Positions 1-8,230 of a stretch of 64,000 bases of DNA are shown piece after piece. The DNA is from JBLMXQ01 sp050257855 (GTDB lineage Bacteria > Acidobacteriota > Vicinamibacteria > Vicinamibacterales > CAVVIG01), in contig JBLMXQ010000078.1 in the NCBI GenBank assembly GCA_050257855.1, positions 1 through 64,000 on the forward strand, given 5' to 3'. The notes under the pieces were generated by a model that saw only the letters and a list, made by a program, of their open reading frames with translations, ran no database searches and was not told where the DNA came from. Position 1 is the stretch's first letter; every line of letters starts with the position of its first letter. The translations under genes were made by a program, and so were the position numbers.

Positions 1-475
1 TGTACCGGTACGCAGCCGGCGGATCGCCATCGACCGAGCCGAAATTGCCCTGCGGCTCGATCAGCGGGTAGCGCATGACCCACGACTGCGCCATGCGGAC
101 CAGCGTGTCGTACACCGACGAGTCGCCGTGCGGGTGGTAGTTCTTGAGCACCTCGCCGACGACGCCGGCGCACTTGTCGAAGGGCCGGTTGTGGAGCAGG
201 CCCTCGCGCAGCATGGCGTAGAGGATGCGGCGCTGGACCGGCTTCAGGCCGTCGCGGACATCGGGAAGGGCGCGCGCCGTGATGACCGAGAGCGCGTAAT
301 TGAGGTATCGCGCCTGCGCCGCCTCGTGCAGCGCGACGTTGTCGGTCGTCCCCGGCCCGCCGCCCGCGCCGCTGCCGCCGACGCCAAGGAGCGCGCTGCG
401 GATCGCCACGTCGCGTCCGGCTGGCTCCTCGGGTTCCAGGCTGTCGAAGAGATCCGGTGTCTTGCGCTTGGCCAT
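1..475 (-). CDS. gyrA: DNA gyrase subunit A (or topoisomerase IV A), N-terminal part, cut by window edge
   Basis: Type IIA topoisomerase A subunit, the DNA-cleaving and rejoining half of gyrase or topo IV. The visible 158 codons begin MAKRKTPDLF, carry a Gly-rich linker, then the conserved RYLNYALSVITARALPDVRD block, the GLKPVQRRILYAM helix and the QRDR-like YHPHGDSSVYDTLVRMAQ segment. The GNFGSVDGD block that follows is closer to gyrase A than to ParC, so gyrA is favoured but not proved. The catalytic Tyr and the C-terminal pinwheel lie outside the window. No Shine-Dalgarno is visible: the ATG directly follows the T-tract of the glnA terminator. The 50-residue extension before the conserved core is low complexity. 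Confidence 0.88.
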   Translation of the reverse strand, partial: MAKRKTPDLFDSLEPEEPAGRDVAIRSALLGVGGSGAGGGPGTTDNVALHEAAQARYLNYALSVITARALPDVRDGLKPVQRRILYAMLREGLLHNRPFDKCAGVVGEVLKNYHPHGDSSVYDTLVRMAQSWVMRYPLIEPQGNFGSVDGDPPAAYRY

Positions 476-476
476 G

Positions 477-509
477 AAAAAAGAAGGGCGCGGCAATTGT
501 ACCGCGCCC
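477..509 (-). terminator. Rho-independent terminator of glnA
   Basis: Read on the minus strand, a perfect 8-bp stem (GGGCGCGG / CCGCGCCC, 486-509) with an 8-nt loop is followed by TTCTTTTTT. It starts 31 nt after the glutamine synthetase stop codon. The T-tract runs into the ATG of the downstream gyrase A gene. The loop contains TACAAT, a possible -10 element for that gene, but no good -35 is seen. Confidence 0.85.
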
Positions 510-539
510 GGCCGGAAGCCGATAGCCGACAGCCGCGAG

Positions 540-2720
540 CTACTTGATGAAGAGCATCTCCCTGTACGTCGCCAGCGGCCACGTCTCGTGCGGCAGCATC
601 AGCTCGATGTTATCGCCGGTCTCCCGCAGCACCGCCATCGCCGGGATGACGACGTCGCGGAAGTGCTTCGCGTGCTTCTGGGCGGATCCCTCGCCCTCAT
701 GTTCGAGCGCCGCCTGCAGCTTGTCGGTGCGGCGCCGCAGCTCGTCGACGAGCTTCGTCAGCTTGTCGAGCGTCTTCTTCGCCTCGACCGATCGGCCGCC
801 GGCCGCTTTCACCGCCGCGACGCTCTGGGCGATGTGCTTCTGGTACTCGAGCGCCGCCGGCAGGATGTAGCGGTTGGCCATCAGCACCATCAGTTGTCCT
901 TCGACGTTGACGGTCTTGATGTACTGCTCGAGCATCACGTCGGCGCGCGCGTGCAGCTCGCGCCCGTTCAGCACCCTGTACTTCTCGAAGACGGCGATCA
1001 CCTCTTTCGAGGTGAGCTGCGGCAGCGCATCCACGGTGTTCTTCAGGTTCAGCAGGCCGCGCGTCGCCGCCTCCTTCTCCCATTCCTTCGAGTAGCCGTT
1101 GCCGTTGAAGATGATCCGCTTGTTCTCCTTGATCACCTTCGGCAGCAGCTCGGCGACCGCCTGCGTGATCGGCTTGCCGGACTTGACCGACTTCTCCAGC
1201 TCGGCCGCCATGTAGTCGAGCGACTCGGTCACGGCGACGTTCAGCGCGATGTTCGGATAGGCGATGCTCTGGTTCGCCGACACCGCGCGGAACTCGAACT
1301 TGTTGCCGGTGAACGCGAACGGGCTCGTGCGGTTGCGGTCGCCGGCGTCGCGCGGCAGTTTCGGCAGCGCCAGGACGCCCGTGTCGAGCACGCCGCCGTG
1401 CCGCGTCGCCTTCGCGCCGCCCTTCTCGATCTGCTCGAAGATGTCCGTGAGCATGTCCCCGAGGAAGATCGAGATGATCGCCGGCGGCGCCTCGTTCGCG
1501 CCCAGGCGGTGGTCGTTGCCCGCGCTCGCGATGCTGGCGCGCAGCAGCCCCTGCCACTTGTTGACCGCGCGGACGACCGCCGTGCAGAACACGAGGAACT
1601 GCGCGTTCTCGTGCGGGTTCGCCCCCGGCGACAGCAGGTTGTGCCCCTCGTCGTCGCTCATCGACCAGTTGAGGTGCTTGCCCGACCCGTTGACGCCGGC
1701 GAACGGCTTCTCGTGGAGCAGGCACGCGAGGCCGAACTTCGGCGCCATCCGCTTCAGCGTCTCCATCATGATCATCTGGTGATCCGTGGCGACGTTGGCG
1801 TTCTCGAACACCGGCGCGATCTCGTACTGGCTCGGCGCCACCTCGTTGTGGCGCGTCTTGACCGGCACGCCGACCTTGTACAGCTCGCCCTCGACCTCCG
1901 ACATGAACGCCATCACGCGATCGGGGATGGTGCCGAAGTACTGATCCTCGAGCTCCTGGCCCTTGGGCGGCCGCGCGCCGAAGAGCGTGCGTCCGGCGTT
2001 GATCAGGTCCGGGCGCGAGAGATAAAAGTACCGATCAATCAGGAAGTACTCCTGCTCGGGACCGCAGGTGGTCGTGACGCGCTCGGCGGTCGATCCGAAC
2101 AGCTTGAGCACGCGCACGGCCTGCTTCGACAGCGCCTCCATCGAGCGGAGGAGCGGCGTCTTCTTGTCGAGCGCCTCGCCGGTCCAGCTGACGAACGCCG
2201 TCGGGATGACGAGGGTGACGGAGTTGCCGCTCTTCAGCAGCCACGGCGGGCTCGTCGGATCCCACGCGGTATAGCCGCGCGCCTCGAAGGTGGAGCGCAT
2301 GCCCCCCGACGGGAAGCTCGAGGCGTCCGGCTCGCCCTTGATCAGCTCCCTGCCGGAGAACTCGGCGACCGCCTTGCCGTCGCTCGTCGGCATCAGAAAC
2401 GAGTCGTGCTTCTCGGCCGTGATGCCCGTCAGCGGCTGGAACCAGTGGGTGTAGTGGGTGGCGCCGTGCTCGACCGCCCACTCCTTCATCGCGGAGGCGA
2501 TGGCATCGGCGACCGAGAGGTCGAGCGCCTCGCCGTGCGTGATCGTCCGGCGCAGGGCGTGGTAGACGGCCTTCGGCAGCCGCGCCTGCTGGACCTCGTC
2601 GTTGAAGACCAGGCTGCCGAACGCCTCGGTGGCGCGCATCGTGCGCCCCGGTTCCCTCGCTTCGCTCATCGACCACCCGCGGATTGCGGTGATCGCCTCG
2701 CCCAGAACTGCGGAACCCAT
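540..2720 (-). CDS. glnN: Glutamine synthetase type III (GlnN family)
   Basis: Makes glutamine from glutamate, ammonia and ATP in the cytoplasm. At 726 residues it has the length of the large dodecameric GSIII family rather than GSI (about 470). GSIII signatures are clear: FGSLVFND near the N-terminus, THYTHWFQPLTG, the RHNEVAPSQYEIAPVFE block and GVNGSGKHLNWSM around residues 340-352, which form the catalytic and metal-binding core. The start has a good ribosome site (AGAGAGG shortly before the ATG on the minus strand). A perfect 10-bp hairpin sits in the leader (2743-2768), and a strong terminator follows the gene. The gene appears to be transcribed alone. The 430-bp upstream gap holds repeats and two inverted repeats that may carry its regulation. 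Confidence 0.97.
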   Translation of the reverse strand: MGSAVLGEAITAIRGWSMSEAREPGRTMRATEAFGSLVFNDEVQQARLPKAVYHALRRTITHGEALDLSVADAIASAMKEWAVEHGATHYTHWFQPLTGITAEKHDSFLMPTSDGKAVAEFSGRELIKGEPDASSFPSGGMRSTFEARGYTAWDPTSPPWLLKSGNSVTLVIPTAFVSWTGEALDKKTPLLRSMEALSKQAVRVLKLFGSTAERVTTTCGPEQEYFLIDRYFYLSRPDLINAGRTLFGARPPKGQELEDQYFGTIPDRVMAFMSEVEGELYKVGVPVKTRHNEVAPSQYEIAPVFENANVATDHQMIMMETLKRMAPKFGLACLLHEKPFAGVNGSGKHLNWSMSDDEGHNLLSPGANPHENAQFLVFCTAVVRAVNKWQGLLRASIASAGNDHRLGANEAPPAIISIFLGDMLTDIFEQIEKGGAKATRHGGVLDTGVLALPKLPRDAGDRNRTSPFAFTGNKFEFRAVSANQSIAYPNIALNVAVTESLDYMAAELEKSVKSGKPITQAVAELLPKVIKENKRIIFNGNGYSKEWEKEAATRGLLNLKNTVDALPQLTSKEVIAVFEKYRVLNGRELHARADVMLEQYIKTVNVEGQLMVLMANRYILPAALEYQKHIAQSVAAVKAAGGRSVEAKKTLDKLTKLVDELRRRTDKLQAALEHEGEGSAQKHAKHFRDVVIPAMAVLRETGDNIELMLPHETWPLATYREMLFIK

Positions 2721-2742
2721 GGTTCGCCTCTCTTTTCCTTAT

Positions 2743-2768
2743 GGTCGCGGGGCCCCACCCCCGCGACC
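2743..2768. other. Perfect 10-bp hairpin in the glutamine synthetase leader
   Basis: GGTCGCGGGG, loop CCCCAC, then CCCCGCGACC. It ends about 22 nt before the glnN start codon on the minus strand. No T-run follows, so it is unlikely to be a terminator. It could shape the 5' leader. Confidence 0.6.
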
Positions 2769-2773
2769 TGTCG

Positions 2774-2993
2774 CCGCTCGCTTTCACGCTCGCGGCGCCT
2801 GTTTGCCGCGACTGTCCGCTCAGTCAACTTCTCGCGCGGGGCCGAACACCCGCCGGTTGGCCGCTCGCTGTCACGCTCGCGGCGCCTGTTTGCCGCGACT
2901 GTCCGCTCAGTCAACGTCTGGCGCGGGGCCAGGCGCCCGCCGCAGGCGGTTGGCCGCTCGCTTCACGCTCGCGGGGCTTGTTTCTCGCGGTCC
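2774..2993. repeat. Three imperfect tandem copies of an 87-93 bp repeat
   Basis: Copies start at 2774, 2861 and 2954 (the last truncated). Each opens with CCGCTCGCT(TT/GT/T)CACGCTCGCGG. The first two then share GCGCCTGTTTGCCGCGACTG and TCCGCTCAGTCAAC almost identically. It fills most of the gap between the Nudix gene and glnN. Within a unit, GCGAGCG occurs twice as a direct repeat. It is too short and irregular for CRISPR and has no coding sense. Confidence 0.8.
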
Positions 2994-3036
2994 ACAACCC
3001 CTGCGAAGCATATCTGCACGGTGCCGAAGCGTGAAT

Positions 3037-3081
3037 TGTGCACATAATCGTGCACATCACGCAAGACAATTCGACAATTGT
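3037..3081. promoter_or_regulatory. Two adjacent inverted repeats, possible operator
   Basis: TGTGCAC-N6-GTGCACA (3037-3056) is a perfect 7-bp palindrome with a 6-nt spacer. ACAATT-CGAC-AATTGT (3066-3081) follows 9 bp later. The stretch is AT-rich compared with its surroundings and lies between the Nudix stop and glnN. This looks like a regulator-binding site or a promoter region for glnN. Which protein would bind is unknown. Confidence 0.45.
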
Positions 3082-3146
3082 GCCAGAGATTGCTGATAAT
3101 TTGCATGTCGTCGACTGGATCGTGCAGGCACTGCACTATCTTGGCA

Positions 3147-3785
3147 TCACTCTGGAGGCGGGCCGGGCCAGCCCAGCAGCGCGAGGAACTCGGCGAGCAC
3201 CATTGCCGTCGCGCCCCAGATCTCGACATCGGCGACCTGGAACAGCGGGATGGTCACCGCGCGCCCGTCGCGCACGCGATCGACGCGCCGGAAGTGCGCC
3301 GGGTCGAACAGGTCCTCGATGGCCACCTCGACAATGCGGGCGACTTCGGCGTCGGCTGGCGAGAGGCCGGGGCGGCGATCGGCCGCCGCCACGACAGGAT
3401 GCAGGCGGAAACCGCTGACCGGGATGTCGAGCGGCGTCAACGCGCCCAGCAACTGGACGCCGTCCGGATCCAGGCCGACTTCCTCGCGCGCTTCGCGCAG
3501 CGCGGCCTGCTCGAACGTCTCGCCGGGATCGAGCACGCCGCCCGGAAGCGACACCTGGCCGCCGTGGCGGCCGAGCGTCTCGGCTCGCACGGTCAGCACG
3601 ACGTGCGGGCGTCCGCCGGCGGGAAAAACCACCAGCAGACCGGCGGCGTGCCGCACGCCCGCCGGACCGGAGTCGGCCGGCCACTCGCGTCGAGGGCGCG
3701 GCGCCATCATCCGATGTGCGGCCTGACCGGGGAGGCGGCGGCCCAGGGCCGCCTCAATGCGTTGACGGGCTTCGTCGAATCTCAC
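3147..3785 (-). CDS. Nudix hydrolase, CoA pyrophosphatase (NudL-like)
   Basis: Probably cleaves CoA or CoA esters at the pyrophosphate bond. A full Nudix box is present, GGVLDPGETFEQAALREAREEVG, matching GX5EX7REXXEEXG. It is preceded by GRHGGQVSLPGG, the pattern that marks the CoA-pyrophosphatase branch. I chose a GTG start at 3785 (VRFDEARQRIEAAL), 213 codons, because that is where similarity to the family begins. The frame stays open to a TTG at 3890, but the extra 35 residues look random and lack a ribosome site. No functional link to the neighbours is evident. Confidence 0.85.
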   Translation of the reverse strand: MRFDEARQRIEAALGRRLPGQAAHRMMAPRPRREWPADSGPAGVRHAAGLLVVFPAGGRPHVVLTVRAETLGRHGGQVSLPGGVLDPGETFEQAALREAREEVGLDPDGVQLLGALTPLDIPVSGFRLHPVVAAADRRPGLSPADAEVARIVEVAIEDLFDPAHFRRVDRVRDGRAVTIPLFQVADVEIWGATAMVLAEFLALLGWPGPPPE

Positions 3786-3967
3786 GGCATCGGACCGGCG
3801 TCGAATGTCACGCGCGAACGGCGATTGGCGGAGGCGCCAGGCCCCGATTCGCTTCCGGGTATTGCAGAGTACCGGCGGCGCGATCCGCAATTTTGGAGTA
3901 CGGTGATCGGTCCGGAAAAGGAACGTGCGACAGACGGCCGCCAGGGCATCTCCTTCATTAGAATGAC

Positions 3968-4561
3968 ATGGATCCGCGGGGAGATCGCTTGCGACCGCTG
4001 ATGGTATTGCGGATGATGCGGGCGAGCGCCTCCGCGCTCGTCGTCGGGGCAGCGAGAAGTCTCTTCGGCGGCAGCGGCCGCGGCCAGGTCGTGCTGAAGC
4101 CGGGCGACGTCGCGCCGGAGTTCGCGCTCGTCGGATCCGACGGGCGCACGCATCGGCTCTCGGCCCTGCGCGGCCACACGGTCGTCATCGCATGGTTTCC
4201 GAAAGCGTTCACCGGCGGATGAGCCGCCGAGTGTCGATCGCTCGGGGCGAGCGGTGAGAACCTGAGTCGGTTCGACGTGCGCTGCTTCGGAGCGAGCACG
4301 GACACGCCCGCGACGAACGCCGCGTTCGCCGCGTCGCTCGGGCTCGACTACCCGATCCTGAGCGATCCGGACGGCGCGGTCGCGCGTGCGTACGGGGTCC
4401 TCGGCCGCAGTGGATATGCGTCGCGCTGGACGTTCTACGTCGGCGCCGACGGACGCATCGCGGACGTCGACAGGCAGGTGCACGCACCATCGCACGGCGC
4501 CGCGATTGTGACGCGGCTGCGGGCGCTGGGCGTCCCGGAGATTTCATCTCGGCAGACCTGA
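3968..4561 (+). CDS. Selenocysteine-containing peroxiredoxin (AhpC/TSA family), in-frame TGA at 4220-4222
   Basis: Thiol/selenol peroxidase that reduces hydrogen peroxide or organic peroxides. The frame opens at 3968, meets TGA at 4220, and continues unchanged to TAG-free sequence ending at the TGA at 4559-4561, giving 197 residues with readthrough. Around the TGA the protein reads AWFPKAFTGG-U-AAECRSL. Relatives have FPKAFTGGCTAEC there, so TGA replaces exactly the peroxidatic Cys, with the second Cys four residues later kept. Downstream, GASTDTPATN, YPILSDPDG and a WTFYVGADG strand are intact peroxiredoxin elements with no other disruption. A hairpin shortly after the TGA resembles a bacterial SECIS. 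The start is uncertain (ATG 3968, or 4001); about 40 residues precede the domain and may form a membrane anchor or signal. A simple pseudogene is the alternative but fits less well. Confidence 0.85.
4237..4255 (+). promoter_or_regulatory. Putative bacterial SECIS element
   Basis: Seven-pair hairpin ATCGCTC / GAGCGGT (one T-G pair) with a G-rich loop GGGGC. The stem starts 14 nt after the TGA and the loop about 21 nt after it. Bacterial SECIS elements are small hairpins with G in the apical loop, within roughly this distance downstream of the UGA inside the coding sequence. Fit judged by eye only. Confidence 0.6.
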
Positions 4562-4617
4562 GTCGCGGGGTCTGCCCTCACAAGCTGGCCGGACCGCGGC
4601 CAGGCTGGAGCGCAGTC

Positions 4618-7413
4618 ATGGCACTGCTCGATCGTTTCCGCACGCAGTCCCGGTACAAGCACGCCGACCCGATGGTCCGCCTCGAAGCGATCGCCGAGGT
4701 TCCGATCGACGATCGGGAGCTCATCACGGCGATCGCGCGCGAGGACGAGGATCCCCGCGTGCGTCGCGCGGCGGCGGCCAAGCTCCTCGATCCGGCCGCC
4801 CTGGCCCAGATCGCGCGCGAGGATGGCGACGAGAGCGTGCGCGCGCAGGCGGCGGCCATGCTGCGGGACATCGCGCTCGATGCCTTCGAGGGGCTCGACG
4901 AGTCGCAGAGCCTCGCGGCCGTCGACGCGCTCGCCGACTCGAAAGCGCTCGTCCAGGTTGCGAAGTCGGCGTCGCGGGACTCGATTGCGCTGGCCGCGCT
5001 GGCACGCATCGCCGACGGGCGCGCGCGGGCGTCGATAGCGCGCCACGCCGCCGCCGACGTCGTGCGGCTCGCCGCATTCGAGGGGGTCGCCGACCGGAGC
5101 GATTTCGTCGACGTGGCGCTCAATTCCGAATTCAAGGACACGGCGCTCCTCGCGCTCGAGCGGCTGAGCGAGCGCGCGGACCTCGAGCAGGTGGCGGCGC
5201 GCGCGAAGAACAGGAGCGCGTCGAAGCGCGCGCGGGCGATCCTCCGCGAGCAGGACGAGCGCGCCGCGGCGGAAGCCGCTGCCGCAGCGCCGCCGCCGCC
5301 CGATCCCGCGGAGACCGCGCGCGGCGAGCGGATGCAGATCGTGCAGCGCCTCGAGGCGCTCGGCGCCTTCGAGGCGCTCGAGGCCGCGGCGGCGGAGCTG
5401 GAGCAGGCCGAAGCCGCGTGGGCCTCGATCGACGGCGCTCCGGACGCGCTCCTGGCGGCGCGCTTCGCGACCGTTGCGGGCACCGTGGGGGGACGCATCG
5501 CCGAACTGCGCGATCGCGCCGCGCGGGCCGACGCCGAAGCCGAGCGTGCGCGCCGACGCGAGGAGCAGGCGACCGCCGAACGCATGCGCGCCGCGGCCGA
5601 AGCCGACGAGGCGGCGCGCGCGGCGGCCGAGAAGGAGCGGGAGCGGCGACTGCTGCGCATGGCGGAGCTCGTGCCCGAGGCTGAAGCGGCCGCTGCAGAC
5701 GAGGAACTCTCGTCGGCGCGGCGGCGCCTCGCCCTCGTACAGCACGAGTGGCGCGATCTTTGCGCCGGCATCGTCGTCGACACCGAGCTCGGAGGGCGCT
5801 TTGCCGCGGCGGAAGCGCGCCTCGCGGCGCGCGACAGCGAGGCGCACGAAGCCGAGGCGCGCGCCCGACGGGACGGGCTCCATCGCATGACGCAGCTCCT
5901 CGCGCGCGTCGAGCCGCTCGCCGCCCGCGCCGACCTCACGCTCAAGGCCGGCGAGCGTGCGCTGCGCGACATCCGCGCGGCGCTCGGAGACGTGCCGCCG
6001 CTGCCGTCGAAACAGGATTTCGAGGACGTCAGCCGCCGCCTCAAGGCGGCGGCAGGGGCGCTGACGCCGAAGGTGCAGGAGCTGCGCGACGCCGACGAAT
6101 GGCGCCGCTTCGCCAACGTCGCCATCCAGGAGCAGCTGTGCGCCCGCATGGAGGCGCTCAAGGCGCTCGAAGATCCCGAAGAGATCGCCCGGCAGATCCG
6201 CGATCTGCAGCAGCAGTGGCGGCAGGCCGCCGACGTGCCCCGCGCGCAGGCCGAAACGCTCTGGCACCGGTTCAAGGCGGCGCACGACGAGGCCTGGGCG
6301 CGCTGCGAGGCGTACTTCGCGTCGCAGAACGAGTCGCGGCGCGAGAACCTCGAGAAGAAGCTCGCGCTCTGCGAGCGGGCGGAGGCGCTCGCCGACTCGA
6401 CGAACTGGATTCAGACCGCCGAGGCCATCAAGACGCTGCAGGCCGAATGGAAGGCGATCGGCCCGGTGACGCGCGGCCAGGAGAAGGCAGTCTGGGAGCG
6501 CTTCCGCACCGCCTGCGATCGCTTCTTCACCCGTCGCCACGACGATCTCGCCGAACGCAAGAAGGTGTGGGCGGAGAACCTGGCGGGCAAGGTGGCGCTC
6601 TGCGAACGCGCCGAAGCGCTCGCCGACTCCACCGAGTGGGACGCCGTGGCCGCCGAGCTCAAGCAGCTCCAGGCCGAGTGGAAGACCATCGGGCCGGTGA
6701 AGAAGAACCGCTCTGAAGCGATCTGGCTGCGGTTCCGCACCGCCTGCGATCGCTTCTTCTCGCGGTACGCGCACCGCTACGACATCGCGTTGGCGGAGCG
6801 CATTGCCGCCCGCGAGGCGATCTGCGCGGAGCTCGAAGCGCTCGGAGGAGGCGACGAGACGGGCGGCGCCGAGCCGCCTCCCGATCTGCTGAACGCGGTG
6901 CGCGGCATCCGCGGACGCTGGCAGCAGCAGATCGCGGGGCGCGGCGTCGATCGCGACCACGCGGTCGCACTCGACAAGCGCTTCGCCGCGGCCTTCAGCC
7001 GGCTCGTGTCGCGATGGCCGGCAGCCTTCGCCAACACCGATCTCGATCCCGACACCAACCGGCGGCGGATGGAGACGCTGGTCCGACGGATCGAGGATCT
7101 GGCTGCCTCGCTCACGCGGGGCAATGCGACCACGGGCGAGGATTCCCTGTCGCCGACGACACGCCTGGCGGCGATGCTGAAGGAGGCGCTTGCCGCCAAC
7201 ACGATCGGCGGCAAGGTGGACGAGGACAGCCGCTGGCGCGCCGCCGCGGAAGACGTGCGCCAGGCGCAGGCCGCCTGGTCGCGCATCGGGCCGGTCCCCG
7301 AGGACCTGCGCCGCGCGCTCGGCGATCGTTTCCAGCGCGCCAGCCGCCGGATCATGGAACGGGCGGGCGCCGCTGGACGCTCCAGCGCGCCGCGGCGGCC
7401 TACTGGATCTTGA
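4618..7413 (+). CDS. HEAT-repeat and DUF349 coiled-coil protein
   Basis: 931 residues, cytoplasmic, function unknown. Residues about 10-230 are short alpha-helical HEAT-like repeats (for example DPRVRRAAAAKLLDPAALAQI). Residues about 230-460 are a very charged Ala/Glu/Arg coiled coil. From about 500 on there are at least three DUF349 repeats, with the recurring pattern LCERAEALADST...LQAEWK(A/T)IGPV...W.RFRTACDRFF. DUF349 proteins are mostly uncharacterised. The combination with N-terminal HEAT repeats suggests a scaffold. The start ATG follows a short gap after the peroxiredoxin. The 3' end overlaps the convergent FKBP gene by 14 bp. Confidence 0.85.
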   Translation: MALLDRFRTQSRYKHADPMVRLEAIAEVPIDDRELITAIAREDEDPRVRRAAAAKLLDPAALAQIAREDGDESVRAQAAAMLRDIALDAFEGLDESQSLAAVDALADSKALVQVAKSASRDSIALAALARIADGRARASIARHAAADVVRLAAFEGVADRSDFVDVALNSEFKDTALLALERLSERADLEQVAARAKNRSASKRARAILREQDERAAAEAAAAAPPPPDPAETARGERMQIVQRLEALGAFEALEAAAAELEQAEAAWASIDGAPDALLAARFATVAGTVGGRIAELRDRAARADAEAERARRREEQATAERMRAAAEADEAARAAAEKERERRLLRMAELVPEAEAAAADEELSSARRRLALVQHEWRDLCAGIVVDTELGGRFAAAEARLAARDSEAHEAEARARRDGLHRMTQLLARVEPLAARADLTLKAGERALRDIRAALGDVPPLPSKQDFEDVSRRLKAAAGALTPKVQELRDADEWRRFANVAIQEQLCARMEALKALEDPEEIARQIRDLQQQWRQAADVPRAQAETLWHRFKAAHDEAWARCEAYFASQNESRRENLEKKLALCERAEALADSTNWIQTAEAIKTLQAEWKAIGPVTRGQEKAVWERFRTACDRFFTRRHDDLAERKKVWAENLAGKVALCERAEALADSTEWDAVAAELKQLQAEWKTIGPVKKNRSEAIWLRFRTACDRFFSRYAHRYDIALAERIAAREAICAELEALGGGDETGGAEPPPDLLNAVRGIRGRWQQQIAGRGVDRDHAVALDKRFAAAFSRLVSRWPAAFANTDLDPDTNRRRMETLVRRIEDLAASLTRGNATTGEDSLSPTTRLAAMLKEALAANTIGGKVDEDSRWRAAAEDVRQAQAAWSRIGPVPEDLRRALGDRFQRASRRIMERAGAAGRSSAPRRPTGS

Positions 7414-8194
7414 TCAGCTCGACGTCGAACACCAGCATGCCGTAGGGTGCGCTCTGGCCTTTGTAGGCGAGCTTCTCGGGTATCCAGAAGCGCACCTTCT
7501 CGCCTTCGACCATCAGCTGCAGCCCTTCGGTCCATCCCTGGATGACCCCCTCCACGGGAAACGACGCCGTGCCGCCGTGAAGGACCGAGCTGTCGAACAT
7601 CTTCCCGTCGGTCGTCCACCCGGTGTACGTGACCGTGACGTTGCTGCTGCCCTTCGGATGCCGCCCTCCCACGCCTTCCTTCAGCACCTTGTAGGCCAGC
7701 CCGCTGTGCGTCCGGATCGCGTCGGCGGGCGGCGCCTTGACGTCGGCCGGCGGGCGGTTGGGGATGGCGACAAGCTCGAGGTCGAAGACCAGCGTTCCCT
7801 TGGGCTTGCCTTCCTGGCCCTTGTATGCGAGCGACTCGGGCACCCAGATGCGGCGCTTCTCGCCCGGCACCATCAGCTGCACTCCCTCGCTGAATCCGGG
7901 GATGACGCGGTTGACCGGGAAAGTCGACGGGTGACCGCGAAACGAGGTGCTGTCGAAGGCCTTGCCGTCGGCAGTCCAGCCGGTGTAGTTGACGGTGACG
8001 AGATCGGTCGGCGTCGGATGTTCGGCGCCCTGGCCGGGCGAAAGGACTCTCGTGATGAGTCCGGACGCGGTCCTGGTCGCGTCGGCTGGCGGAGCGGCAA
8101 CGTCCGGCGGAGCGGCCACGGCCGCCGGCGGCGCCTGGGCTGAAAGGGCGGCGGCGGCGAGCACGATCGCGAGCGTCGAGGCGAGAATACGCAT
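7400..8194 (-). CDS. Exported tandem-domain FKBP-type peptidyl-prolyl isomerase
   Basis: Catalyses cis-trans isomerisation of X-Pro bonds, probably in the periplasm during protein folding. Residues 1-20 are a typical signal peptide (MRILASTLAIVLAAAALSAQ). Two full FKBP domains follow, about 45-145 and 160-264, each with VTVxYTGW, G(K)xFDS, FPVxxVIxG(F/W)xEG, LMVxGEK and LAYKGQ motifs. The pair is clearly an internal duplication. A good ribosome site (GAAAGGA) precedes the ATG. The 3' end overlaps the convergent DUF349 gene by 14 bp. The gap behind the start is filled with repeat words. Confidence 0.93.
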   Translation of the reverse strand: MRILASTLAIVLAAAALSAQAPPAAVAAPPDVAAPPADATRTASGLITRVLSPGQGAEHPTPTDLVTVNYTGWTADGKAFDSTSFRGHPSTFPVNRVIPGFSEGVQLMVPGEKRRIWVPESLAYKGQEGKPKGTLVFDLELVAIPNRPPADVKAPPADAIRTHSGLAYKVLKEGVGGRHPKGSSNVTVTYTGWTTDGKMFDSSVLHGGTASFPVEGVIQGWTEGLQLMVEGEKVRFWIPEKLAYKGQSAPYGMLVFDVELIKIQ

Positions 8195-8230
8195 GAAAGC
8201 GGTCCTTTCGGTTCACATCTTATCAAGAGC

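Noticed and set aside
2774..2993. CRISPR or REP array before glnN
   Set aside because: Only three irregular copies, no unique spacers and no palindromic core of REP type.
300..3047. Long open frame antisense to glutamine synthetase
   Set aside because: Arg- and Leu-rich translation without domains, a by-product of high GC and the coding strand opposite. The real gene is on the minus strand.
3786..3890. Longer Nudix protein from TTG 3890
   Set aside because: The extra residues are unlike the family and lack a ribosome site.
3968..4561. Peroxiredoxin as a pseudogene broken by a nonsense mutation
   Set aside because: The TGA falls exactly on the peroxidatic Cys, the rest is intact, and a SECIS-like hairpin follows. 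Still possible if the genome lacks selenocysteine genes.
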